64,000 nucleotides of DNA from Streptomyces sp. TLI_171 (GCF_003610255.1 NZ_RAPS01000001.1:7839001-7903000); one strand, 5' to 3'. Counted from the first letter of the stretch, positions 8,914 through 18,222 are shown. Numbers and translations are program-made. The notes: generated from the sequence alone by a model not told the origin.

Positions 8914-9957
8914 TCAGCAGACGGGCGTACCCGAGTAGAGGTTGGAGTCCGGGACGCCGTTGACCACGCTGCGGGTGTAGTACCCGCACGTCGGCCGGTT
9001 GGCGAAGTCGTAGGTGCTGCCCGGAGTCAGGTGCCAGATCTTGAAGCCGGAGTAGGTCAAGGGCCGTCCCGAGACGACCTGTTCGGGCGCGTGGTCGCCG
9101 AGGACGACGTAGGCGTCCTGACCTGCCAGCGTGGCCAGACCGTTCCTGTCGACGAAGAGCGAACCGCCCTCCTCGACCCCCACGCCCCAGGCCTTGCCGG
9201 ACGTCGTCAGGCCGTCCTTCAGCGCCCGTGCGACGAACGCCATCGTCCGTCCCATCCGGTCGCGCGTGACGAAGTGCGAGTCGTTGACGGTGTCGCCGTA
9301 GTTCGGCCAGCTGAACATGCCGGTGGTGAAGGTGACGCTCCGGTCGTAGGGGTTGGCCAGCGCGGTGGCGGAGTCGGTGCTCGCGGCGCAGGCGTCGTAC
9401 ACGATCGAGCTGTTGATGTGGTGACCGGCGCTGCCGCCGCCGACTCCGCCGCCCTTGGCCACGACCGACTGGACCGAAGCCTGGAGCGGAGTGCCCTTCC
9501 AGCGGGCGTAGTTGCACTGGTTGCCGCCGGCGAAGTAGACGAACTCCGAGTTCCGCACGTCGGTGTTGACCTGGGTGTTCGAGGCGTCCTGAGCCGACGT
9601 CAGGACGTAGGTGGTGCAGGAGTTGACGTTCGGGAGGCCGGTGATGACGTCGCACTCCGGCGTCGGGCTGCCGGAGGCGGCCGAGGCCGCCAGCACCGTG
9701 ACGTCGATGCTGCCGCTGCCGCCGCGGATGGCGTCCACGGCCTTGGTCATGGTGGCCGGGACGATCGCGCCCGAGCCGTTCATCGTGTAGGCGGGGCCGT
9801 TCCAGGAGGGCCGGCTGACGTCGCCTGCGCTGCCCGAGCGATAGCGGGTCACCTTGGCTTCGGCGATCGCCGGGAACGACAGCAGGGCCGTGGCGGTGAG
9901 GACAGCGGCGACTGCTGCGCGGCCGGCGCGGCGTCGACGGTGGCTTCCGAGGGGCAT
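8914..9957 (-). CDS. Secreted S51-like peptidase, divergent subfamily
   Basis: This 347-residue protein has an Arg-rich start and a Sec signal peptide (AAVAAVLTATALLSFPAIAEA). The S51 landmarks are recognisable though diverged: VTVLAASAA, YFAGGNQ in place of FGGGDQ (about 141-147) and a glycine-rich nucleophile elbow GGGVGGGSAGHHI with Ser near residue 176. A C-terminal lobe contains several Cys that may pair outside the cell. It converges on the RpiR gene and sits one gene from the other secreted S51 peptidase, so the locus encodes at least two exported S51 enzymes. Substrate unknown. Confidence 0.75.
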   Translation of the reverse strand: MPLGSHRRRRAGRAAVAAVLTATALLSFPAIAEAKVTRYRSGSAGDVSRPSWNGPAYTMNGSGAIVPATMTKAVDAIRGGSGSIDVTVLAASAASGSPTPECDVITGLPNVNSCTTYVLTSAQDASNTQVNTDVRNSEFVYFAGGNQCNYARWKGTPLQASVQSVVAKGGGVGGGSAGHHINSSIVYDACAASTDSATALANPYDRSVTFTTGMFSWPNYGDTVNDSHFVTRDRMGRTMAFVARALKDGLTTSGKAWGVGVEEGGSLFVDRNGLATLAGQDAYVVLGDHAPEQVVSGRPLTYSGFKIWHLTPGSTYDFANRPTCGYYTRSVVNGVPDSNLYSGTPVC

Positions 9958-10311
9958 GGGGCCTCCAACTCTCGGGTGTGGGGGGGGTACGCCTGAGGAC
10001 CCTGCAGGGGTGGAACAGAAGATACAGAGAAGCCAACCTCAACACCAGATGTACCGCTCGCTTCAAGCGGGCGGATCGTCTTCCTCGGCGCGGCGACGGG
10101 AGCCGGCCCTGAACGGCGCCTGCCCGAGACGGGTCTGACGGCCCAACCGGCATCCGGCCCGCGAGATGGTGGCCGACGGCTCGGCCGAGGAGCCAGGTCC
10201 GACCCGGAGCGGTCGGTGAGACCCTCCCGGACGAGCGCAAGTGCGACAGAGCCCGGGCCGGGAACAGGAGTTCCGGACCCGGGCGACTGCCGGAGCGGTG
10301 GCCGACGAGAG
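9958..10311. other. Intergenic region without a recognisable gene
   Basis: This stretch lies upstream of the minus-strand S51 gene and should hold its promoter. I see no convincing coding frame or RNA gene. The segment next to the gene has a run of eight G. Confidence 0.5.
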
Positions 10312-10596
10312 TCAGCCGGCCTCCGACGTACGACGGTCGAACACCGAGCTGAGTTGTCCCTCGGCGTTGCTCGACGACCTGGACTCGTACTGCGCGAGGG
10401 CGAGGCCCAGGCCGAAGAACGTCGGAGCCCACTCGCCGACGAAGATGCCCCAACGGTCGGCGCGCTCCACGCCCGCCTGCTCGGCCTTCATCGAGATCAC
10501 CCAACTCGCGAGGGACAGTCCGACCGACGCCAGCGCAGCCGTGTACGCGTGCTCGCTCCTGAGACCCGCTTCGTGAAGCTTCCGGACGATCAGCAT
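10312..10596 (-). CDS. Small membrane protein, unknown function
   Basis: The product is 94 residues, with two hydrophobic segments (AYTAALASVGLSLASWVISM at about 17-36 and WAPTFFGLGLALAQ at about 55-68) and a polar Ser/Arg-rich tail. A strong Shine-Dalgarno (CAGGAG) lies 7 nt before the ATG, and the gene stands alone. I do not recognise a named family. Confidence 0.65.
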   Translation of the reverse strand: MLIVRKLHEAGLRSEHAYTAALASVGLSLASWVISMKAEQAGVERADRWGIFVGEWAPTFFGLGLALAQYESRSSSNAEGQLSSVFDRRTSEAG

Positions 10597-10919
10597 GACG
10601 AACTCCTGCTCTGTCGAAAGACGCTTGGGTGGCGCTTGGGTTCAGCCTGCACGGCCCGGCAGGCGAGCGAATGTTGCATCGAATCCGCACAGTTGGAGCG
10701 CGGCAGGCGGACCGGCCGGATCCGCTGCCGCAGCTGCTCGCCCCAGACCGGCGTCCCGGACCAGCAGGGTCGCCGCCGCTGTGCCGGGGACTGCCACGCA
10801 TGGGCGTGATACCGCGGCCGGGTGGTCTGCGTGGCGCGATCCTGGGAAGACGGCGGGGGAGTCCATGCTGGATGCCGACCGGTGTGTCGACCGGGCGGAG
10901 CGGAGGGAGAGGGAAGCTC

Positions 10920-11732
10920 ATGGCGCCTGTCGATGGGTCGGACCTGCCGTCGGGGTCCCCGCGGGAGCCCGACGAAGTGGTGGAGGAGCTGGCCCGGATC
11001 GCGGTCGAGGTCGAACGCCAGGACAGCACGGATCGCGGTGGGCCGGCTCGCCGGATGCGGGTGCTGGCGGGGCGGTTGGGAGACAGCCTCGGCCGGGGAG
11101 GCCGCCGGCTGGGGGCGGGCTCCCGCACCGGACTGACCGCGCTCAGCGAACGTCTGATGGACGCCGCCCCGCGCATCCCGGTGCGGGACCTCGCGACGCT
11201 ACGGGCCCAGCACCCCGGGGCCCGGACCCCGGACGAACTGGCGGCCCTGCTCACCGTCGGGTCGGTGCGGGCCTCGACCGCCGTCGGCGCCAGTGCCGGG
11301 GCCGTGGCGATGATGCCGATGCCGCTGGCCATGCCGGTCGAGCTCGCCTCCGAACTGCTCGCGTCCGCGGCGATCGAGCTGAAACTGATCGCCGAACTGT
11401 ACGCGGTCTACGGCCAGGTCCCGCCCGGATCCGCCCGGCAACGCTCGTACGCCTACCTGACGGCGTGGAGCCAGGGCCGGGGCCTGGACCTGACCCGCCC
11501 CGGCGCCCTGCTCGCGCTGAACCGCAGTGCCGCGCTGCGCCGCCAGGTCAGCAAACGACTGACCCGATCCGGGCTGCGCAAGCTCCCCAGCCTCGCCCCG
11601 CTGCTGGTCGGCGCGGTGATCGGAGCCCGGGTCAACCGCACCGACACCCTCCGGCTGGCCACGACCATCCGCCGCGACCTGAGCGAACGCAGCCCCGCCG
11701 ACCCCGCCTACTGGGACAGCGCCGGAGCCTGA
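10920..11732 (+). CDS. Conserved hypothetical protein with a central hydrophobic region
   Basis: This 270-residue protein starts at an ATG preceded by GGGAAG. Residues about 1-95 are acidic then Arg/Gly-rich. Residues about 110-165 are hydrophobic and rich in Ala, Met and Leu (AGAVAMMPMPLAMPVELASE, LLASAAIELKLIAELYAVYG). The C-terminus is basic and ends in a short helix (LRLATTIRRDLSE). It may be membrane-associated. No family is assigned, and it converges on the kinase-like gene downstream. Confidence 0.65.
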   Translation: MAPVDGSDLPSGSPREPDEVVEELARIAVEVERQDSTDRGGPARRMRVLAGRLGDSLGRGGRRLGAGSRTGLTALSERLMDAAPRIPVRDLATLRAQHPGARTPDELAALLTVGSVRASTAVGASAGAVAMMPMPLAMPVELASELLASAAIELKLIAELYAVYGQVPPGSARQRSYAYLTAWSQGRGLDLTRPGALLALNRSAALRRQVSKRLTRSGLRKLPSLAPLLVGAVIGARVNRTDTLRLATTIRRDLSERSPADPAYWDSAGA

Positions 11733-11905
11733 GACCGCGGCGGCCCGCACCCCGCCGCACCGATCGGGGTCGACCGGCAACCGGCCCCGCACGGCGGACC
11801 CACCTTGAGAGTGCCGATCCTTGCGCTGCGCCCGCCAGGGCGCAGGCGCCGATCGCCGTCCTGTGTCGCGGGCCGGGAGCGTGGGGCGCGGGCAGGGTCT
11901 TGCTG

Positions 11906-12695
11906 TCACTTGGGGCGGGTGGCGGTGGGGCGGTGGCGGAAGGGAGCGATCGCGGTGCGGACGGCATCGGTGGCGCCCCAGGAGTTGTCGCCGCGGGCGA
12001 TGGCGCTGAGGTGTTCGCGGAGGTGGAGCAGGGTCATGCGGGTCTGCCAGCCGTCGGCGAGGGGGCGTGCTCCTGATAGGCGGTGAAGAACCGGTCGGTG
12101 GCGGGGGAGCGGGGGCGCACCACATCATGCTGAGGTCGGCCTCGGGCCAGGAGTAGGAGACGGCCGGGTCGACCAGGCGTTCCAGGGCCTGTCCTTCGGC
12201 GCGGTCGAACTCCGCGTCGACCAAGGGCTCCTGGAGCCGGCGCAGCAGTCGGCGTTCGGCGAAGAACGTGGGGCCGTCGATCTCCCGGGTGTTGTCCTGG
12301 CGCAGTTGGCCGAGCCAGCCGTCACGGTGCCAGCCGAAGCGGTCCGAGACGGTGCCCAGGTGCAGCGCGGCCACCATCCGGCCGAGCTGCGCCCAGAAGT
12401 CCTCGTCATCGCTGCGGCGTGCTTGCAGGCGTTCCAGGATCAGCAGCCGGGGTGAGGCGTGGAGGACGGTGGGAGTGTTCGCTCCGCCCGAGGTGCGGAG
12501 CTCGGTCAGGCCGGCGGCTTCGACCGGGAAGACGTCGCGGTCCGGTCCCGGCAGGGTCTTGGCGAACACCTCGGTGCCGTCCGTCAGGGTGACCAGCCCG
12601 GCGAGGGCGACCGCCCCGCCCACCGCCTGTTCCACCCGCCCGGTGGGGTAGCCGGCTTCGTGGAGACGTTCGACGAGGATCTGTTCGTTTGCCAC
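11906..12695 (-). pseudogene. Fructosamine-kinase/aminoglycoside-phosphotransferase-like gene with two frameshifts
   Basis: From the GTG at 12695 (AGAGGG before it) the frame reads like a fructosamine kinase family protein: VALAGLVTLTDGTEVFAKTL, LHLGTVSDRFGWHRDGWLGQ, FFAERRLLRRLQEP. After MMWCAP the frame must shift twice to continue with TDRFFTAYQEHAP and then ADGWQTRMTLLHLREHL up to a TGA at 11906. Both shifts sit in runs of five C (minus strand) where six would restore the frame. The family phosphorylates ketosamines. With the two bases restored this is a normal-length enzyme, so it may be intact in the organism. Confidence 0.7.
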
Positions 12696-12887
12696 GGAAC
12701 CCTCTTCCAGCACGGCGCTGTTCGTCGCCCCGCACGGCCGCCGAACCCCCGACCTGGTTGTTCTGCCGGAACAAATCGATGCGGCGCGTCGATGCGGCAG
12801 TCATCTACGGCTACCAGGCCGTCGAGGTCGGCCACCGACCTGTCGGCCCTGGCGTTCTGACGCAGAGCTACGGCTTGAGCAGGTCGG

Positions 12888-13520
12888 TCATCCGCTACTC
12901 CGGCTGTGGGTCGTGGTCCCGGCGGACTCGCACCCCGCCCTCAGCCCGTCGCGGACGATCGCGCGGGCGCGCTCCGCGGACTCCGGGTGGCCGTCCAGGT
13001 GCTCCAGCATGCGGCAGGTGCCCACCAGGATGGCGGTCAGCTCCGGCACCTCCAGGTCCGGTCGCACCACACCGGCCTGCTGGGCGCCGTCGAGGAGCGC
13101 GGCGAGCACCTCGCGCAGGGCGCGCCCGGCCTCGGAGGTGGCGGCCCGGACATCGACGCCTGCGTCCGCGAGCGCCGCGGCGAAGGCGTTCTTGACGGGA
13201 GACTGATCCAGTATCAGGTCGAAGAACGCGAAAAGAGCGTGCGTCGGGCCGGTCTCGGCCAGCAGGCGCCGCCCCTCCTCGGCCAGCTGTTCCAATCGCC
13301 GGACGAGCACCGCTTCCAGCAGGACTTCCTTGGTGGGGAAGTGTCGGAACACGGTGGCGATGCCGACCTTCGCCTCCCGGGCGATCTCCTCCGTGGACGC
13401 GCCGGTGCCCCGCTCGGTGAAGACCGCCTCGGCGACCTCCAGCAGCCGCGCGCGGTTTCGCCGTGCGTCGGCGCGCAAGGGCTTCGCGCTTGGGGCGGGG
13501 GGAGTCTGATCTGTCGTCAA
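12888..13520 (-). CDS. TetR family transcriptional regulator
   Basis: This protein of about 210 residues is read from a TTG start (GTGAGG 5 nt upstream). The N-terminal HTH is typical of TetR (RARLLEVAEAVFTERGTGAS, then EIAREAKVGIATVFRHFPTK), followed by an all-helical ligand domain with a TetR_C-like end (ELTAILVGTCRMLEHLDGHP). It is divergent from a SnoaL-like gene with a perfect dyad in between, so it most likely represses itself and that gene. An upstream in-frame start at 13631 would overlap the operator and is less likely. Confidence 0.85.
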   Translation of the reverse strand: MTTDQTPPAPSAKPLRADARRNRARLLEVAEAVFTERGTGASTEEIAREAKVGIATVFRHFPTKEVLLEAVLVRRLEQLAEEGRRLLAETGPTHALFAFFDLILDQSPVKNAFAAALADAGVDVRAATSEAGRALREVLAALLDGAQQAGVVRPDLEVPELTAILVGTCRMLEHLDGHPESAERARAIVRDGLRAGCESAGTTTHSRSSG

Positions 13521-13577
13521 GTGGGCCTCACCATGCCTGGACAAACGGAGTGGCGTATCCGTATCGTCGGAACCGGA

Positions 13578-13601
13578 GTCGCCTATCCGATTGTAGGCGA
13601 C
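13578..13601. promoter_or_regulatory. Probable TetR operator (8-bp dyad)
   Basis: GTCGCCTA (13578-13585) and TAGGCGAC (13594-13601) are exact reverse complements with an 8-nt centre, midway between the divergent TetR and SnoaL-like genes. A related half, GGAGTGGCGTATCC, begins about 27 bp to the left and resembles GGAGTCGCCTATCC at the dyad, which suggests a second, weaker site. Confidence 0.65.
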
Positions 13602-13621
13602 GGGGACCACGGAGGTCAGCC

Positions 13622-14065
13622 ATGTCTGCAACAGCTACGCCGCACGAGATCTTCGGTCAGTTGGTGCGCCTCATCTCGGCAGGCAAATGGAGCGAACTGC
13701 CCGAGCTCTACGCGGAGGACGCCGAGGTGGAGATCGCCTTCTCGCCGGTTCCCCCACGCCGTATCCACGGCCGTGAGGAACTCCGCGAGCGCTTCGCCGC
13801 CCTGGGGGCCGCCGACGCGATCCGCCTGCGCGCCGAGAACATCCACGTTCACGGGACCGACGACCCCGAGGTGGTGATCGCCGAATTCGACTACGAGGGC
13901 CTGTACCCCGCCACGGGCCGCACCTTCCGCACCGCGAACATCCAGGTGCTGCGCGTCAGGGACGGCCTCATCATCGAGACCCGCGACTACCACGACCACC
14001 TCGCCTTCGCCGCGGCGGACGGACGCGCGAGCCAGTTGCTCGCCGCCATGGACCGGCACGAGTGA
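13622..14065 (+). CDS. SnoaL-like / NTF2-fold protein
   Basis: This 147-residue protein fits the SnoaL-like polyketide cyclase/NTF2 superfamily: an N-terminal helix (HEIFGQLVRLISAGKWSELP), ELYAEDAEVEIAF, then beta-strands ending IQVLRVRDGLIIETRDYHDH. The fold serves as a small-molecule pocket in isomerases, cyclases and dehydratases. The exact reaction cannot be predicted. A strong GGAGGT precedes the ATG. Divergent TetR control through the dyad at 13578 suggests ligand-induced expression. Confidence 0.82.
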   Translation: MSATATPHEIFGQLVRLISAGKWSELPELYAEDAEVEIAFSPVPPRRIHGREELRERFAALGAADAIRLRAENIHVHGTDDPEVVIAEFDYEGLYPATGRTFRTANIQVLRVRDGLIIETRDYHDHLAFAAADGRASQLLAAMDRHE

Positions 14066-14066
14066 C

Positions 14067-14087
14067 TGGCTCCATGCCCGGGAGCCG
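14067..14087. terminator. Hairpin after the SnoaL-like gene
   Basis: GGCTCC and GGAGCC form a short stem immediately after the TGA, with a GC-rich loop. It is weak but well placed. Confidence 0.4.
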
Positions 14088-14588
14088 GAACGCAGCGAGC
14101 AGAAGGCACAAGGCCCGTGATCACGTTGCCGCCCGGCGGTGGTAGCGGCTTACTCCGGATCGGGCCCGTGGGCGACGTCGCCATCGGAACCAGCGTCGCC
14201 GGTGGGCCGTGCCGTGGACTCGCTGGGCGATGCGCGTGATGAACAGATGCGATCGCGCTGCAGGTGGGCGGGGTCAGGTCGTCCGGTGCGGGCCGGCGAG
14301 CGTGTCCGTCGGCGCGGAGGACCCGGCAGTGGCGTCCCACCACGAACTCACCGCCCGCACAGGCAAGTCCCGTGCGGACACCCGGCCAGACCGCCCCCCG
14401 GGCGGGCCGGCATCAGGTCCTCCGCTGCACGCCATGGTCTCGCCGGGTTGTGCTCGCCTTGCCCGGCCACGCCTTCCTGACGGTGACGGCTGAGTTCCGG
14501 GTTGCCGCTGCGGACGTCGCGGCCGGCCACCCGGCGGGCCTGCCGGCCGGAGTCCGGAAACCGGGTGATCAGCCGTCACCCTTGGCCA
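14088..14588. other. 500-bp stretch without a gene
   Basis: I find no frame with protein-like composition on either strand, no RNA gene and no repeat. It separates convergent genes. Confidence 0.5.
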
Positions 14589-15110
14589 TCACGCCGTGGG
14601 ATCCACGTTCCACGCCTCCGGCAGATCGCTACCGCAGAAGACGCAGGCGAAGTCGTCCTCGCGCACGATGTTGTGCTCCTGGCAGCCGGGGCAGCGGCGG
14701 AACACCACCTCATGGGTGAACCCGGAGGGCCGCCCGAGTCCTACGTCGTCCAGAGCATGAGCGACTGCCGGCCAGGACGTGACGTCCGGGCAGTATCCGG
14801 TGGACTGGTTGCTGACCTCGCCCACGGTCCACCGATCTGCCCCACGCATGAAGCTGATCTCGCCGGCGCTCAGAACCACGTCCCCGCCGGCGCAGGCCAC
14901 GTGCTCGCTTCGCCGCGGCGCCAGCCGGAGCACACCGTCCGTGCCGACCACAAAGGTGAACGGTTCGGTCAGCTCCGCTGCCGATCGCTCGGCCACCCAG
15001 GCGTCGAAGTCAGCCGCCGAGCCGATCGGGCACCCGCCGCTCCCGGGCCGGACCGAAGCCTTCAGCTCAAGCGGTCCGACGTATCGGTAACTCCGCCCCC
15101 GTGCAGTCAC
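14589..15110 (-). CDS. Conserved hypothetical protein with C-terminal zinc ribbon
   Basis: This protein of about 173 residues begins at a GTG (VTARGRSYRYVGPLELKA). The middle is acidic with a repeated beta pattern (FTFVVGTDGVLRLAPRRSEH, DVVLSAGEISF). Near the C-terminus are two CxxC pairs (RCPGCQEHNIVREDD, then CVFCGSDLP) that should bind zinc. I know this arrangement from streptomycete proteins of unknown function. A TTG 9 nt upstream is an alternative start. Neighbouring remnants of a WD40-like gene do not help with function. Confidence 0.72.
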   Translation of the reverse strand: MTARGRSYRYVGPLELKASVRPGSGGCPIGSAADFDAWVAERSAAELTEPFTFVVGTDGVLRLAPRRSEHVACAGGDVVLSAGEISFMRGADRWTVGEVSNQSTGYCPDVTSWPAVAHALDDVGLGRPSGFTHEVVFRRCPGCQEHNIVREDDFACVFCGSDLPEAWNVDPTA

Positions 15111-15189
15111 ATCAGCCAACCTACAAGCAATTCCGCCGCACGGGTGCTCGCCCGGACAGGTCCTGGCTGTGCAGTGCGCCGATCGCAGC

Positions 15190-15445
15190 GTCCTGCCCGC
15201 TCGGCGACCTGGAAGTGCGGTGCCGACGTCCCGGCCGCCGAGAGGAGGCCGCCGGCCGGACGAGCCGGACCGGCCCGCGCGGGCCTGCTGCCGGCCGCCG
15301 ACGAGGAGCGCGTCGCTGTACGGCGCGAGGCCTTCGAGGAACCCGGCCACCGTCTCCATGCGGCGTCCGTCCCGCCAGAGCGTGACATCACCGTGGGCCA
15401 GGAGAACACCACCTCCATCGATGCAGGCCTGCCGTCGCACGGGCT
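15190..15445 (-). pseudogene. Coding remnant, possibly the end of the WD40-like gene
   Basis: One minus frame reads CIDGGGVLLAHGDVTLWRDG followed by METVAGFLEGLAPYSDALLV, which looks like genuine beta-propeller-type sequence. It then dissolves into Arg/Gly-rich noise, with no start and no proper end. It is in a different frame from the truncated gene just upstream and may be its displaced 3' part. Confidence 0.4.
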
Positions 15446-15520
15446 CCATCGCCGGTCTGCCGGTCTGCCGGTCTGCCCGCGCTGCGCCGAGTCGGGTGGT
15501 GCTTCGGCGGACCTGAAAGG

Positions 15521-16132
15521 TCAACGGTGGAACGGGTCGGCGGGGGAGTGGTCGGCGACCGTCCGGCGGGCGGTCTCGCGGTGGTCGGTGCGGGGCGCCG
15601 GCACGCGAGGGCCGGCCAGGTCGCGTCCGGCGAGCGACTTGGCTCCGACCGCGGTCCAGTCGGTGCGGCGCACCACGGCGAGGTGTCCCTCCGCGTGGGC
15701 CTTTCGGTCCTTCCAGTCGTCGGGCGGCGCCATCAGGACACGGAGATCCTTGTCGTTCAGCCACTCCAGCCCGAGGACCTGGCGGCCGACGCCGTCCTCG
15801 ATGAGTGAGAGGGCGGTGCCGGTCTCCAAGTGGGTGAGCAGGAGTTCCCCCTCGAAGTGGTAGCCGCCGTCGTATTCGCCGGATCCCACTGCGAGCAGAG
15901 GAGAGGTCGGATGGAACGCCATCGCGTTCACGGGGTACTGCGAGCTCAGGAGCCATCGGCGGCGGGCACGGTCGGTGACCCGGAAAACACCGACCGCCTT
16001 GGCCTCGTCGTACTCGTGCGCGCCAGCGACTGCCAACAGGCCTCGCCGCTCGTCCGCGACGGCCAGGACAGGATCGCCGATCTCGGCGAACGGTTCGTCG
16101 AAGGCGTCGTAGTCGGCGGGAAACATGGTCAT
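15521..16132 (-). CDS. WD40-like protein, probably C-terminally truncated
   Basis: The product is 203 residues from the ATG at 16132. It has repeated propeller-like strands (PVLAVADERRGLLAVAGAHE, NAMAFHPTSPLLAVGSGEYD, ELLLTHLETGTALSLIEDG, GRQVLGLEWLNDKDLRVLMA). Related actinomycete proteins that I recall are roughly twice as long. Here the frame ends abruptly after a few low-complexity residues, and related-looking sequence reappears out of frame at 15190-15445. It is probably a broken gene or one that lost its second half. Confidence 0.55.
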   Translation of the reverse strand: MTMFPADYDAFDEPFAEIGDPVLAVADERRGLLAVAGAHEYDEAKAVGVFRVTDRARRRWLLSSQYPVNAMAFHPTSPLLAVGSGEYDGGYHFEGELLLTHLETGTALSLIEDGVGRQVLGLEWLNDKDLRVLMAPPDDWKDRKAHAEGHLAVVRRTDWTAVGAKSLAGRDLAGPRVPAPRTDHRETARRTVADHSPADPFHR

Positions 16133-16522
16133 GCCGAGGATCTTCGCAGGATCCGGACGCCATGAGCAGCCGGCCTCCTCGTGAACCCCCGCCTGGACCT
16201 CGCACCGCGTCGGGGAGGAGTCCGTCGGCGCGACAGCAGGCCTGTTCCATGACCGACACGTGCCGCCGCCAGCCCCTGTCAGTCGTCCGGCCTCCCACTG
16301 GTGCGGGGGCGGGCCTACGGGGCAGTCGTCGCGGTGCTCCGGGCGCAGTCGGCGGTACGTCACCGCGCGGGGATGGTCTCCGAGCGGCGTGCGGTCGGCT
16401 CTCCCTTCGCACTGCGGGGGCGGGCGCTACAGTCTCACCCGACCAGTCGTCCCAGGTCCCCTCCGCCACCGGCCGTGGTGTGGCAGGCTGACCGCGATCT
16501 CGACTCCCGGGAAGGAGGCCTC
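16133..16522. other. Stretch without a gene
   Basis: No convincing coding frame or RNA is visible. It contains the upstream regions of the divergent WD40-like and STAS genes; a GAAGGAGG ribosome-binding site for the latter lies at its right end. Confidence 0.45.
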
Positions 16523-16897
16523 GTGTCCGAACAGGACCCTGGCACAGCGTTCCACATCACCTCGCTGCGCACCCCCACCCCGGCCCGGATCCTGCGCCTG
16601 CACGGCGAGTTGGACTACGACGCCGGGCCCAGCCTGCGCCGCGCGCTGATCTCCGAGATCGAGGCCCAGCCGCCCCTGCTGATCCTGGACCTGTCCGATC
16701 TGCAGTTCTGCGACTCCAGCGGTCTCAACGAATTTCTCGGTGCTCGCCGCAACCGCCACGATGTTCCCCTCGTGCTGGCGGCGCCCAGCCTGCAGCTCCG
16801 GCGGATCCTTGAAGTCACCCAGACCGCCAGGCTGTTCGTGGTGACCGAGAGTATCTCGGCCGCGCTCGCCTACTACGAATTGAACATTCCCGGGTGA
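16523..16897 (+). CDS. STAS-domain anti-sigma factor antagonist
   Basis: This 124-residue protein starts at a GTG preceded by GGAGG. A complete STAS domain is present: ILRLHGELDYDAGPSLRRAL, then LLILDLSDLQFCDSSGLNEF with the phosphorylatable Ser of the DSSG motif, and LVLAAPSLQLRRILEVTQTA. Such proteins bind HATPase anti-sigma kinases and are switched by Ser phosphorylation. No partner gene is adjacent; a second STAS/HATPase pair lies at 19459-20219. Confidence 0.85.
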   Translation: MSEQDPGTAFHITSLRTPTPARILRLHGELDYDAGPSLRRALISEIEAQPPLLILDLSDLQFCDSSGLNEFLGARRNRHDVPLVLAAPSLQLRRILEVTQTARLFVVTESISAALAYYELNIPG

Positions 16898-17179
16898 CCC
16901 GAACTCCGGCCCGAAGCCGGCCCCTCTGAGGGCGTCGGGCCTGCACGGGCACCCGGGCCCGTTGGGAGACGGCTTTCCGGCGTTCGTCGCGGGTTCTGGG
17001 GGAGCGGTGGGCGATCTCGTGCTCGGGGGCCTTCTCGTGCAGCTGCCCCGTGGTCGACGGCGCCTGGGAGCGGTGGCTCCCAGCTGTCCAGCGGCCCTGC
17101 GGCGACGTCGGAAGGGTCAACTGCCGGGCCCGCCAGCACCCAGCTGGGCCCGAAGAGGGGGACCCGACCGGGCGGGGCG

Positions 17180-17300
17180 ATGTGTAGGTGGCGGGGCGGC
17201 CCCGTCGCCAGGATTCACGTTGCCTGTGACGGCCGCGGCCTGCCGCTCGCCGTCACCCTCACCGGCGGCAACGTCAACGACCGGTGGGGCGCTCGGGCCG
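17180..17300 (+). mobile_element. IS5-family transposase scrap (N-terminal DDE region)
   Basis: About 25 codons read IHVACDGRGLPLAVTLTGGN followed by VND, which matches the conserved block of IS5-type streptomycete transposases around the first catalytic region. Flanking sequence in the same frame is degenerate and I cannot find ends or inverted repeats. The adjoining block of the same transposase type appears separately at 51853-52032. Confidence 0.6.
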
Positions 17301-17625
17301 TGCGCACGAGCTACCCCTCGCGCGTGCGACATGCTCGGGGAGTTGCGCACCGGACCGAGCTGGAGCGCAGAGCTCCACGGGCCGCGGCCGCAGCACGCCG
17401 GTCGGCTCGTCGGGACCAGCGCCGCAGACCGACAGCGCGCCCAGCTGGCCTGACGACGAATCGGAGGCTCCGCGGCAGGGCGGGGCGGTGCAAGGTCGCC
17501 CGCAGCGGCAGGTGCACCAGGGAAGGTCGCCGCAGTTGCCCAACTGTCCGACGGAATAACGTCCTTCAGAGTCAACATGCAGTGACGGACGAGCCCTTCC
17601 TCAGTCCCTGCGCGCGGACAACCAG
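17301..17625. other. Degenerate stretch next to the IS5 scrap
   Basis: Open frames here are Arg/Ala-rich and show no recognisable domain. It is probably decayed insertion-sequence DNA. Confidence 0.4.
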
Positions 17626-18129
17626 CTACTTCGCGGGATGCTCCGGCAGGGCCAGCCAGTCCGACCAGGAGATCTCACGGCCGATGAAGCGAGGCTGCTC
17701 GAACGGCCACTCGGCGGCGATCCACTGCGGCACCAGCGCGTCGAGGGCTTGTTCGACCTCGCTGCCCACCAGCTCGTCCACCACCCACCAGGAGATCTCG
17801 CCGTCCGCGCCGGCCTTCTCCGGTGGGTCGATGTAGACGCAGCCGAGCAGTGCCGTCTCCGACGCGTCGAACAGCGCGTAGTTGAAGGACTGGTGCGCGG
17901 CGATCTCCTTCTCGTGCCGCAACAGGTCGGCCTGGTCGGCCTCGTAGGTCATGGTGGCCGCGGGCCAGCCCCAGGCCGGGCCGAAGATGGTCCACAGCCG
18001 TTCGCGCGATCCCATCACCGCCGGATAGTCGAGCGGGGTGTCCGCCTCCCGGATCGGCCGCAGGTGATGACCTCCGCCCGGCAGCGGTACCAGGACGGGG
18101 TGGACGAAGTCTTCAGGAAGCCAGCTCAT
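17626..18129 (-). CDS. GNAT family N-acetyltransferase
   Basis: This 167-residue protein has a GNAT-like pattern: an N-terminal substrate part (HHLRPIREADTPLDYPAVMG), a central beta-strand segment (FNYALFDASETALLGCVYID) and a helix that replaces the usual acetyl-CoA loop (SWWVVDELVGSEVEQALDAL). The classical RxxGxG/A loop is not obvious, so it may be a divergent or non-catalytic member. The start at 18129 is the first ATG matching the family N-terminus. Confidence 0.7.
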   Translation of the reverse strand: MSWLPEDFVHPVLVPLPGGGHHLRPIREADTPLDYPAVMGSRERLWTIFGPAWGWPAATMTYEADQADLLRHEKEIAAHQSFNYALFDASETALLGCVYIDPPEKAGADGEISWWVVDELVGSEVEQALDALVPQWIAAEWPFEQPRFIGREISWSDWLALPEHPAK

Positions 18130-18222
18130 GGCGCCTGACCGTAGCAGCGCCCGGCCGTTCGCTCCGCTGGATTTTCTCCCGATGCCGCCAGACTCGCGCA
18201 CTCGTGCGCGATCGAGTCATCG

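Noticed and set aside
8906..11332. Long minus-strand frame across 9-11 kb
   Set aside because: It overlaps the S51-like gene in another frame and lacks protein-like composition.
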